DNA from: Acidiphilium multivorum AIU301
GTDB lineage: Bacteria > Pseudomonadota > Alphaproteobacteria > Acetobacterales > Acetobacteraceae
DNA length: 64,000 nt
Direction: 5' to 3'
Assembly: GCF_000202835.1 (NCBI RefSeq)
Contig: NC_015178.1
Span: forward strand, 1 to 64,000
The notes beneath the pieces were generated by a model that was not told the DNA's origin, did not search any database, and worked only from the letters and a program-made list of their open reading frames with translations. Numbering within the stretch: the stretch's first letter is position 1; each line of letters begins with the position of its first letter. The translations under genes were made by a program, and so were the position numbers. Shown here one piece after another: positions 1 through 7,329 of this stretch.

Positions 1-1194
1 ATGGACCAGATCGAGTCGCCGCCTGACAAAATCGTCCGACATGCGACACTTTTGTCCAATCAACTTCATGTATTGCGACAGCGCATGTATCCACCGGAGG
101 CACAGAAATCCCTCAGGCCGTTTGCAACGCATGAAGTCTCGTCACTGACGTCTATCCCCGAATCGACGCTGCGGACGATGTCGATTGAGGGTAAGGGCCC
201 GATCCCTTCGCGGCGTGAAAACAACCACCGGACTTATACGCTTGAGCAGGTCAACGAGCTCAGGCAGTTCTTCGCCGCACAGAAGCCGAACGATGCTCTC
301 CGCTACCTACCTCGCCGGCGCGCTGGCGAACACCTCCAGATCCTCGGAGTCGTGAATTTCAAGGGCGGTTCGGCCAAGACCACCTCAAGCGCGCATCTCT
401 GCCACTACCTGGCGCTGCAGGGTTATCGGGTGCTGGCGATCGATCTCGATCCCCAGGCCAGCCTTTCCGCAATGTTCGGTGCCCAGCCCGAACTTGATGT
501 CGGTGCCAACGAGACGATTTTCGCATCTCTGCGAAGCGGCGAAGACAGGCGCCCGATGCGCGAGATCGTGCGCAAGACATACTTTACCGGGATCGATCTC
601 ATTCCTGGCAATATCGAAGTCATGGAGTACGAGCACGAGACCCCCCGCCTTCTCGCTGAGAGCAACGGCGGCGAAGCGGCTCTGTTCTTCGAGCGTCTCA
701 GGATGTCGATTGCCGAGGTTGAAGACGACTATGACATCGTCATTCTCGACACGCCGCCATCACTGGGCTTCCTGACTCTTGGCGCCATCTGTGCGGCCAC
801 CGGGCTAATTGTTACGGTTCATCCGGCGATGCTCGATATGATGTCAATGTCCCAGTTCCTTTTGATGATGGGGGATCTGATCAGTGTGATCGGTAGTGCT
901 GGCGCAGCCCTGCAGCAGGACTTCCTCAAGTACCTGATCACGCGACATGACCCTAACGACCAGCCGCAGACGCAAATCGTCTCGTTGATGCGCCACCTTT
1001 TCGCCGATGACGTCTTTATTCCGACCGCGATCGAAAGCACTGCGGTAGAGAGTGCCGGGCTACACAAAAAGAGCGTCTACGAACTGGCACCCGGTGATGT
1101 CGGTCGTGACACGTACCGGCGTGCGCGGGATTCCATGGATGCCGTCAATTTCGCGATCCTCGAGATGATCAACAGGGCCTGGGGGCGCAAATGA
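1..1194 (+). CDS. repA: RepA/ParA-type plasmid partition ATPase
   Basis: This 397-residue protein matches the size and plan of RepA from repABC-type plasmids. Residues about 45-95 look like a MerR-like helix-turn-helix, used in this family for operator binding and autorepression. A deviant Walker A box (KGGSAKTT) lies near residue 120, followed by the DLDPQAS segment and a Walker B region (DIVILDTPPS) near residue 245. With RepB and centromere sites it should drive ATP-dependent plasmid segregation. The stop overlaps the repB start (ATGA), so the two genes are probably translationally coupled. The window begins at its ATG, so its promoter is not visible. Confidence 0.92.
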   Translation: MDQIESPPDKIVRHATLLSNQLHVLRQRMYPPEAQKSLRPFATHEVSSLTSIPESTLRTMSIEGKGPIPSRRENNHRTYTLEQVNELRQFFAAQKPNDALRYLPRRRAGEHLQILGVVNFKGGSAKTTSSAHLCHYLALQGYRVLAIDLDPQASLSAMFGAQPELDVGANETIFASLRSGEDRRPMREIVRKTYFTGIDLIPGNIEVMEYEHETPRLLAESNGGEAALFFERLRMSIAEVEDDYDIVILDTPPSLGFLTLGAICAATGLIVTVHPAMLDMMSMSQFLLMMGDLISVIGSAGAALQQDFLKYLITRHDPNDQPQTQIVSLMRHLFADDVFIPTAIESTAVESAGLHKKSVYELAPGDVGRDTYRRARDSMDAVNFAILEMINRAWGRK

Positions 1195-2231
1195 GCAAGA
1201 AGCCATCACGATCGATCGTCGGCAGCTTCAACCTGCTTTCCGAATCCCTGCGCCCCGACAAGGAACCGGTCGAACCAAACAATCCGTCTTTCTCCCCCGC
1301 ATCTCACCACACACCCAGGATGCCGGCCGGCGTTGTCGCGGCCACCGAGCGGTCGATCTCCCAACTCCGCGAGGAGCGTGACCAGCTCAGGGCCAGGCTT
1401 TCGAATATGGCCCCCGATGAGTTGGACCCGGCCATCTTGGAGCCCTCCCCGATCCCTGATCGTCTGCCGGATGATGATCAGGAAGGCTTTAATGCCCTGG
1501 TGGATTCAATTTCTGCCGAGGGACAGAAGCTTCCGATTCAAGTCCGCCCCCACCCGTCCAAGCCCGGTCGCTACCAGATCGTCTATGGCCACCGTCGCTG
1601 GAGAGCCGCCCAGCATCTGGGTGTCAAAGTCAGGGCGTTCGTTGTCGACCTGGACGACCGGGAACTGATCATCACGCAAGGACTGGAAAACGAGTCCCGA
1701 CAGGATCTGAGCTGGATTGAGCGTGCGTCGTTCGCCAGGAAGATGGAAGACGGCAGGATAGATCCACGCGACATCAAAGGCGCGCTGAGTATTGATGACG
1801 CCGAACTCTCGAAGATGCGGATGGTGACCCGCGTGATTTCGCGCGAGCTCATCGAGACCATCGGTCGTGCACCCAAGATCGGTCGTCCCCGGTGGCTCAA
1901 CCTTGCCAAAGCGCTGGAATCCGATCCATCCCGGGAAGCGGACGTTCGCCAAACCTTGTCAGGTGACAAGGCCCCGACCTCGTCGAACGAGCGCTTTAGC
2001 CTCGCCATGGCGACGCTTCAGGCAGAGCATTTGAAGTCGTCTGACGAGATCGATCTTCTGACCTCGAAAGATGTTCGAATTGGCACGGCAAGTTTTTCCG
2101 GATCCAGCGTCACCATTCGGTTTAGCAAGGATCATGCTGCGCCGCTTCGGGAATTTATTCGAAGCGCACTCGCAGAACTCGCTGATGCCTATGAGCGGCA
2201 AGTTGCGTCCAACCGGTCCAAAAAAGGCTGA
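1191..2231 (+). CDS. repB: RepB/ParB-type centromere-binding protein
   Basis: This 346-residue protein has the ParB/RepB plan. A basic N-terminus (MSKKPSRSIVGSF) is followed by a ParB nuclease-like domain with the GHRRWRAA motif near residue 133 and the NESRQDLSWIERA segment near residue 167. A central helix-turn-helix comes next. It should bind the CTTGTCAGNTGACAAG palindromes, one of which lies inside this gene, and load RepA for segregation. It starts inside the repA stop codon. In a canonical repABC locus repC would follow, but none is seen downstream. Confidence 0.92.
   Translation: MSKKPSRSIVGSFNLLSESLRPDKEPVEPNNPSFSPASHHTPRMPAGVVAATERSISQLREERDQLRARLSNMAPDELDPAILEPSPIPDRLPDDDQEGFNALVDSISAEGQKLPIQVRPHPSKPGRYQIVYGHRRWRAAQHLGVKVRAFVVDLDDRELIITQGLENESRQDLSWIERASFARKMEDGRIDPRDIKGALSIDDAELSKMRMVTRVISRELIETIGRAPKIGRPRWLNLAKALESDPSREADVRQTLSGDKAPTSSNERFSLAMATLQAEHLKSSDEIDLLTSKDVRIGTASFSGSSVTIRFSKDHAAPLREFIRSALAELADAYERQVASNRSKKG
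1955..1970. promoter_or_regulatory. parS-like palindrome, copy 1 (inside repB)
   Basis: CTTGTCAGGTGACAAG is a 16-bp palindrome (one central mismatch) in the repB coding sequence. The same motif recurs twice downstream with only the central base changed, as expected of a partition site. ParB binding is inferred from family behaviour and position. Confidence 0.62.
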
Positions 2232-2312
2232 TCCAACCCCTGACCGAGTCAGACCAACGGCGCGCCCATTGTTTCCAATGTTCGTCAGCTGGTGTTATCG
2301 CACCGGATAAAC

Positions 2313-2328
2313 CTTGTCAGATGACAAG
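2313..2328. promoter_or_regulatory. parS-like palindrome, copy 2
   Basis: CTTGTCAGATGACAAG lies 82 bp after the repB stop and differs from the other two copies only at the central variable base. It is probably part of the plasmid centromere. Confidence 0.65.
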
Positions 2329-2445
2329 GCGCTTGAGGGAGCGCGGCACCATGCCTCCGGTCCGATAAACAAAATCAGGAAAATTGTGTATTTGCGCAGC
2401 CCGTGCCCACCTTCCAGAACGGATAGAGTCACTCCTCGCCGCGAA

Positions 2446-2461
2446 CTTGTCAGCTGACAAG
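2446..2461. promoter_or_regulatory. parS-like palindrome, copy 3
   Basis: CTTGTCAGCTGACAAG is a perfect 16-bp palindrome 133 bp after copy 2. Three copies in about 500 bp around the repB 3' end support a RepB-bound centromere cluster. Confidence 0.65.
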
Positions 2462-2631
2462 GCTACACTCGCGATAAGATAATGAGACATCAAGACGGAT
2501 GTCCGTCAAAGGGGAGGGGAGGAATATACGGAGATGTCCGCCTTCTAAGGCGTCCTTGCCTTATCGGCACTCTCGTAGGCGACAATAAGCTGATTGCACT
2601 GGCGGCCTCAAGAACGCCCCGGGAGCTCCGT

Positions 2632-3007
2632 CTATGTGCCTAGCGATGGTTCGCTCTCCATCGGCAGTCCCTGCGCATACGCAGCCCGCCGTGCCTGCTC
2701 GAGAACCATCGCAACAGCCTGCCGGTCGCCGTGTTCAATCGAAACCCGGGCGAACGAGATCCTGAACTAGTTCAGGATCCCGATGATCCGCTCATCGATC
2801 TGCTCGACCTGGTCACGTACGTGGACGCGGCTATAGTCCCTGTATCACTCCGACCGGTGGACGAAGAGGTTCAGTGACGAGTACGCGAAATGCGCTTCGA
2901 GTGCCGCTAGCTCGATGCCAGGGCTGGTCTGGTAGGCGCAGCACAGCAGGCAAGGGCACTTTGCGCCTGCAGGTGATCCGGATTGGCCTGAAACTGAGTC
3001 CGATGGA
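2632..3007 (-). pseudogene. Decayed ORF of unknown function
   Basis: Read on the minus strand, one frame gives protein-like text of about 120 residues interrupted by two in-frame stops. It includes CPCLLCCAY, LAALEAHFAYSSLNLFVHRSE, then a stop, YRDYSRVHVRDQVEQIDERI, then an amber stop, and RISFARVSIEHGDRQAV. The amber stop sits at the centre of a perfect 22-bp palindrome. The composition suggests a former helical protein with a Cys-rich N-terminal region. I do not recognise the family. It abuts the 3' end of the recombinase gene. Confidence 0.35.
2758..2779. repeat. Perfect 22-bp palindrome
   Basis: The sequence GATCCTGAACT and its exact reverse complement meet without a spacer. The palindrome creates an amber codon within the decayed ORF read on the minus strand. 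It could be a binding site or a small fold-back mutation. Confidence 0.75.
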
Positions 3008-3008
3008 C

Positions 3009-4136
3009 CTAGAGCACCCCATCCAGCGGGTGTCCGTCAAACAGGTCGCCGAACTCCAGGTACTCCCCGAGCACGTCATAGCTCTTGTGGCGGCCGAGCC
3101 GCTTCAGGCGCGCCGGATGCACGCCGCGCTCCATCCCGGTGGTGAGTGCCCCGCGCTTGAGGCTGTGTCCGCCCAGGTCGCGCCGGCCGAACCCGGCCGC
3201 CATGGCCCGGCGCTGGATGATCAGGGCCACGCTTTGCGGGGTGAGGGCCTGCTCGCCAATGACCGGCCCAGGCGGCGCGGTCCGCTCGCGCCCTTTGCGG
3301 CCGGATGGCGGTGACCAGATCCGGCGGAACAACGGGCCCCGCTGCAGCCCCGCGGCGACCCGCCAGCGCTCAAGGGCATGCACCGGACAAAGTTCGGTAT
3401 CGCCGTAGGGCAGGGCGACGGTGACCGCCTCGGCCTGGCTTCCTTTGGTCTGCGGCAGGGTCAGGCGGAGCCCCCGCTCTGACGGTGTCAGGTGCTCGAT
3501 CCTGATGCCGGCGAGTTCCGAGCGCCGCAGCGCGCCGGCGAAGCCGACCAGGATCAGCGCGCGGTCGCGCAGGTCAGTCAGCTCGGTATCGCCGATCGCC
3601 GCCAGAAGTCGGCGGATCACCGTCGCTGTCGCCGCCACCTTCTTGCGGCGGATCTCGCCACGGGAGGCGGCGTCACGCTGGATGCCCGCCATGGTCTCGG
3701 CGACGCAGGCATCATCGGTGGGCACCGGGCAGCCGGCGAGGCGATGCAGGTAGCGGATCGCGGCGCGCCGGAGCTTGAGGGTTTCGGTCGAGACGCCGCG
3801 GCCGCGCTCATCGGCGAGGAAGGCGGCGACATCAGCACCGGAGGCGGGGAGGGGCGTCAGCCCGTGGCGGTCGCACCAGAGGCACCAGACGCGCACGGCC
3901 GCGCGGTAGGCCCGCCTGGTGTTGTCCGCCTTGGCCCGGCGGGCATAGGCGCTGGCGGCGCTGCGGGCGCCGGCGAGCGTGCCATCGGCCACCGGGACCG
4001 GTTCGTCCTCGATCTCGCTGAACCAGCGCCGGACCGCGTGCCCGTCTCCGGCCAGCGGAGGAGGGGAGGGCACCAGGCTGCCGGCCGATGGCGCGTCGGG
4101 GCGGTCTTGCGGTGCGAATTCGGTGTTGTCGGGCAC
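3009..4136 (-). CDS. Tyrosine recombinase (phage integrase family)
   Basis: This 375-residue recombinase has an N-terminal SAM-like core-binding domain (about residues 55-150) and a C-terminal catalytic domain (about 170-370). The catalytic set is visible: Arg in GFAGALRRSELAG, Lys in TKGS, the HxxR-type box HSLKRG, His in LGRHKS and the nucleophilic Tyr in GEYLEFGD. It should carry out site-specific strand exchange, either in plasmid dimer resolution or in integration and excision of an element. Its closeness to the rep locus favours a plasmid-maintenance role. A proline-rich N-terminal extension of about 40 residues precedes the domains. Confidence 0.9.
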   Translation of the reverse strand: MPDNTEFAPQDRPDAPSAGSLVPSPPPLAGDGHAVRRWFSEIEDEPVPVADGTLAGARSAASAYARRAKADNTRRAYRAAVRVWCLWCDRHGLTPLPASGADVAAFLADERGRGVSTETLKLRRAAIRYLHRLAGCPVPTDDACVAETMAGIQRDAASRGEIRRKKVAATATVIRRLLAAIGDTELTDLRDRALILVGFAGALRRSELAGIRIEHLTPSERGLRLTLPQTKGSQAEAVTVALPYGDTELCPVHALERWRVAAGLQRGPLFRRIWSPPSGRKGRERTAPPGPVIGEQALTPQSVALIIQRRAMAAGFGRRDLGGHSLKRGALTTGMERGVHPARLKRLGRHKSYDVLGEYLEFGDLFDGHPLDGVL

Positions 4137-4298
4137 TTGGGGCCTCTCCTGAGCGCGGTTCGGTCGGTTCTGCGCCCGGAATCCTATGAAATTTCTGTAG
4201 TAGCGACAACCATGTTTATCAGGAAACCAGTCAAAAAATCCCGATCGCCCGCTGAAAAAGACGGTTGTTTCGTGCTATAAGGTAACTGGAGCAAACTT

Positions 4299-4508
4299 AT
4301 GGATCAGGATATTGATTTTCCGTTCGAGGATTTTCCTAGCGTTCCGCCCAACCCAGGCCCGATTCCTTTCCTCCATCAGGGGCCGGAGCAAAATCGGCGT
4401 GCCCGCGGCGGTTCGGGGTTTTGCTCCATGGCCACTCGTCGGGCGGTCCGGTCGAGACGATCGGCACAAGGTGGCCGGCGTGCCGCGCCTGTCAGGTCGG
4501 GGCGGTGA
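4299..4508 (+). CDS. Small hypothetical protein
   Basis: This is a possible 69-residue ORF with a well-placed GGAG seven bases before its ATG. The first 25 residues are acidic and proline-rich (MDQDIDFPFEDFPSVPPNPG); the remainder is Arg-rich and may be noise. The inverted repeat at 4385-4427 lies inside it. I do not recognise it, and it may not be a gene; it could instead be leader sequence for the next gene. Confidence 0.3.
   Translation: MDQDIDFPFEDFPSVPPNPGPIPFLHQGPEQNRRARGGSGFCSMATRRAVRSRRSAQGGRRAAPVRSGR
4385..4427. repeat. Inverted repeat with 9-bp arms
   Basis: GGAGCAAAA at 4385-4393 is repeated in inverted form as TTTTGCTCC at 4419-4427. The GC-rich spacer is 25 bp. It could be a regulatory hairpin, an old IS end or a recombination site near the recombinase gene; no function can be assigned. 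Confidence 0.45.
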
Positions 4509-4609
4509 TGGCGAGGTCGCGCATGGACGGCAGACGGTCGACCATGTCCGCGAAATGCTGACGCTCCCTCACCATCAGCCCGGCCGGGACGGCGGGGCCA
4601 AGGCACTTC

Positions 4610-5725
4610 ATGGCTCCCCCTGAAATGCCGGCCCAGCAGCTTCTGATGATCGCCCTCGAGCGGGCGGCCGGAGCGTTTGCCCGGCTCGACCAGGCCCTCT
4701 CGATGCACCCGCTCCGCGGCGCCTTCCTCTACCGGTTTCGCCTCGATGCGGTGCGCCGCCAGGCGATGGTAGATGGGCAGATGATCGAGCCGTGGCATCT
4801 CGCGGCCCTGCTCGAGGGGGTTCGGCTCCGTATGGACCCATGGTTGAGCCTCGCCGAGCGGGGTGACATCTTCGATGCGGCCCGCCACGCGTTCTCGATG
4901 CACCAGTGGATCGTCGAGCCCGATTTTGATCAGGAGGGTGAGATCCAGGTGGCGATGAAGGCGATCGAGCGCGATGTCGCGCGCGCCTCCCCGCTGCTCG
5001 GCGCGGCGCACGCGGCCCATGCCTGGCTGGCCGGGGGCGGGAGACGAGCTCCATTGCGGGGCGCACTGATCCGCTTCTGGCGTCAGAGCGGGCTGCTGCA
5101 CCTTCCGGTGCCGATCACCGGACCGCAGGCCCTCGGCGGCGACCTTCCCTTTGACCGGGAGAGCTGGATCCCGCTTCTGCTCCATGCACTGGCGAACGAG
5201 GCCGCGGCAGCCCAGGACCTCATCCGCGATCTCGATCGGGCCTGGCAGGTCGCACGCGCTTCGATCGGCAAGCGGCGCAAGAACAGCCGGGCCGCCATGG
5301 CGATCGATATCCTGGCGGCAACCCCGATCATCTCCGCGAAATCGCTCGCCGAACGGCTCGGCATGAACGTGGCGAACGCCCACACCCTGCTCGGCGAGCT
5401 GCTCGAAGCCGGGCTGGTCGTCGAGCTGACCCACCGCAGCAAGCGACGGCTCTTCGGCCTGTCGGGCATGGGCCGGATGCGCGACTACGTGGCGCCGCCG
5501 CGCCGGCCGCAGCCGGGGCGGGGAAGGGGGCGGCCCCGGATCGAACCCGAAATGCCGCAGCCCGCGCCGCCCGCCGAGCTTCCGCCGGCGCCCTCCGGTG
5601 GCGTCCTGCCCCGGCTCGCGTTCGACTTCAGCGATCTGGAAGAGGCCATGGCGGCAGCCGATGCCGCGATCCGCGAGACCAGGATCAGCCTCGATCGGAT
5701 CCGTCAGGCAGGCAGGCCGGAGTAG
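4610..5725 (+). CDS. RHE_PE00001-family plasmid protein (DUF1612 with HTH)
   Basis: The 371-residue protein resembles the RHE_PE00001 family common on rhizobial and other alphaproteobacterial plasmids. An N-terminal helical domain of the DUF1612 type (about residues 10-200) has the run RLDQALSMHPLRGAFLYR. A winged-helix-like segment at about 225-285 (AAMAIDILAATPIISAKSLAERLG) is followed by a Pro/Arg-rich linker and a helical tail. Its function is not established; the HTH suggests DNA binding, perhaps in plasmid maintenance or transfer. A second in-frame ATG lies five codons in. Family assignment is from memory of motif order. Confidence 0.78.
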   Translation: MAPPEMPAQQLLMIALERAAGAFARLDQALSMHPLRGAFLYRFRLDAVRRQAMVDGQMIEPWHLAALLEGVRLRMDPWLSLAERGDIFDAARHAFSMHQWIVEPDFDQEGEIQVAMKAIERDVARASPLLGAAHAAHAWLAGGGRRAPLRGALIRFWRQSGLLHLPVPITGPQALGGDLPFDRESWIPLLLHALANEAAAAQDLIRDLDRAWQVARASIGKRRKNSRAAMAIDILAATPIISAKSLAERLGMNVANAHTLLGELLEAGLVVELTHRSKRRLFGLSGMGRMRDYVAPPRRPQPGRGRGRPRIEPEMPQPAPPAELPPAPSGGVLPRLAFDFSDLEEAMAAADAAIRETRISLDRIRQAGRPE

Positions 5726-5830
5726 GGACTACCTCGACCGGTGGTGCGCCCTGGGGAGCAGCTGAAACCTATACGGTTCAGCGGAATGACCCGGCGTTCG
5801 TCTCGAACAACGCCGCGGAGGACGTCGCTG

Positions 5831-7021
5831 TCAGTCGGCAGCCGCCTTCATCTGCTCGCAGCCATGTCGGTAGAGCGCCTGGGCAGCGGCGACGCCTGCG
5901 CCGAGGCGGATGTCGAGGCCGAGATCGGCCATGCACATCTCGGCAACGGCAAGGCCAGAGAGCGCCATCGCATCGGTGAGCATGCCGAGATGACCGATGC
6001 GGAAGACCTGGCCGGCGACATCGCCGAGCCCAGCACCGAATGCCATGCCGTAGCGCTCGGCGGCGTGGGTGACGATGCGCGCGGGGTCGAACCCGTGTGG
6101 GACGCGAATGGCGGTGACCGAGTTCGAATAGAGCTCGGATGCTGCGGCGCACGGTGCCAGGCCCCAAGCGGCGACCGCAGCACGCACGCCATTGGCGATC
6201 CGGGCGTGGCGGGCGAAGACGTTGTCTAGCCCTTCATCGAGCAGCATCCGGCTCGACAGCGCGAGCCCGTTCAAAAGTCCGACCAGCGGCGTGTAGGGAT
6301 ACCCGTTCGCGACGTTGGTGGCCCGCATGTCGTCGATATTGAAGAAATTACGCGGGAGTTTAGCATCCCGGCTGGCCGCGAGGGCCTTCTCGCTGAAGGC
6401 GGTGATGGCGAGGCCAGGGGGCAGCATGAAGCCCTTCTGCGAGCCGGTCACCGCGACGTCGACGCGCCAGTCATCAAATTCGAACGGCATCGAGCCGATC
6501 GAGCTGACACCATCGACGAGGAGCAGCGCATCATGGCTGGCCTCATCCACCACCCGGCGCAGGCCGGCAATGTCGGAGACCACGCCGGTCGCGGTTTCGT
6601 TATGGGTGGCGAGCACGGCCTTGATCCGGCCCGCTTTGTCCTCGTGCAGGAGCTCGGCGAAGCGGGGAAGTGGAATCCCCTCGCCCCATGTCACGTCGAT
6701 CTGGATGACTTCGAGGCCGAAGCGCCGGCACATCTTGATCCAGCGGTCGCTGAACATTCCGTTGCGGGCGGCGAGGACGGTGTCGCCGGCGCTGAGCGTG
6801 TTGGAGATCGCGGTTTCCCACCCGCCGGTTCCCGTCGAGGGGAAGATGAAGATTTCGCCACGCTCCGCCTTCATCACGCCGCGGCAGCCGGCGAGCGCCG
6901 CTTTCAGGATCGGCGCAAAAGCCGGCGACAGGTGATCCACGGTCGGCATGTCGCACGCCTTGCGGATCACTTCGGGAATATTCGTCGGCCCGGGGATGAA
7001 GACAGGGTTTTGCAGGCTCAT
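5831..7021 (-). CDS. Serine/aspartate-glyoxylate aminotransferase (class V, BhcA-like)
   Basis: This 396-residue PLP enzyme belongs to the class V alanine/serine-glyoxylate aminotransferases. Visible marks are the N-terminal FIPGPTNIPE, the cofactor loop STGTGGWE, the ATHNETATGV segment, LVDGVSSIG with the PLP aspartate, and the Schiff-base lysine in GSQKGF. It transfers an amino group to glyoxylate to make glycine. The text is close to BhcA, the aspartate-glyoxylate aminotransferase of the beta-hydroxyaspartate cycle, but no bhcBCD genes are adjacent, so the amino donor (serine or aspartate) stays open. The start MSLQNPVF fits the family; an upstream in-frame extension would run into low-quality sequence. 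Confidence 0.88.
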   Translation of the reverse strand: MSLQNPVFIPGPTNIPEVIRKACDMPTVDHLSPAFAPILKAALAGCRGVMKAERGEIFIFPSTGTGGWETAISNTLSAGDTVLAARNGMFSDRWIKMCRRFGLEVIQIDVTWGEGIPLPRFAELLHEDKAGRIKAVLATHNETATGVVSDIAGLRRVVDEASHDALLLVDGVSSIGSMPFEFDDWRVDVAVTGSQKGFMLPPGLAITAFSEKALAASRDAKLPRNFFNIDDMRATNVANGYPYTPLVGLLNGLALSSRMLLDEGLDNVFARHARIANGVRAAVAAWGLAPCAAASELYSNSVTAIRVPHGFDPARIVTHAAERYGMAFGAGLGDVAGQVFRIGHLGMLTDAMALSGLAVAEMCMADLGLDIRLGAGVAAAQALYRHGCEQMKAAAD

Positions 7022-7086
7022 TGGGCGGATCCTTCGTCGGTTGCGCGAGATATAGAGAGCCGCCCGACAGCGCGCAATTTTATGGA

Positions 7087-7329
7087 ATGGCCCGCCCCTT
7101 CCCCCTTGTAGAGTAATCTGCTGGGGGCCAACGGAAGAAAGGGAGGCAGGCAATGAAGACAGAGATCGCGGTTTTAGGGATTGATCTGGGCAAGAACAGC
7201 TGCAGCCTTGCGGGACTGGATGGGACTGGTGCGGTGATCAAACGGCGGCGGATGCGACCGGAGACCGTGGTGACGTTCACGAAGGAGTTGCCGCCTTGCG
7301 TGATAGCGATGGAGGCGTGCTGGGCCCGT
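7087..7329 (+). pseudogene. 5' fragment of an IS1111/IS110-group element
   Basis: The segment starts with the subterminal sequence ATGGCCCGCCCC also found at both ends of the complete IS1111-group element near 31.1-32.5 kb. The transposase ORF begins at 7153 ([19 protein letters not shown], the first acidic motif of the DEDD domain). It stops making sense after AMEACWA, where the IS1634 end begins. Only about 59 transposase residues remain. Confidence 0.78.

Larger units (their letters stand above)
2232..2631. other. Intergenic region after repB; no repC
   Basis: I see no convincing coding sequence here. Apart from the two downstream parS-like palindromes there is nothing recognisable. In repABC plasmids this interval would hold the incA antisense RNA and then repC. 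I could not identify either, so the replication initiator must be elsewhere or of another type. Confidence 0.5.

Noticed and set aside
4376-5434. A 352-codon minus-strand frame opposite the RHE_PE00001-type gene
   Set aside because: The plus-strand gene shows ordered domains and a helix-turn-helix; the opposite frame shows none.
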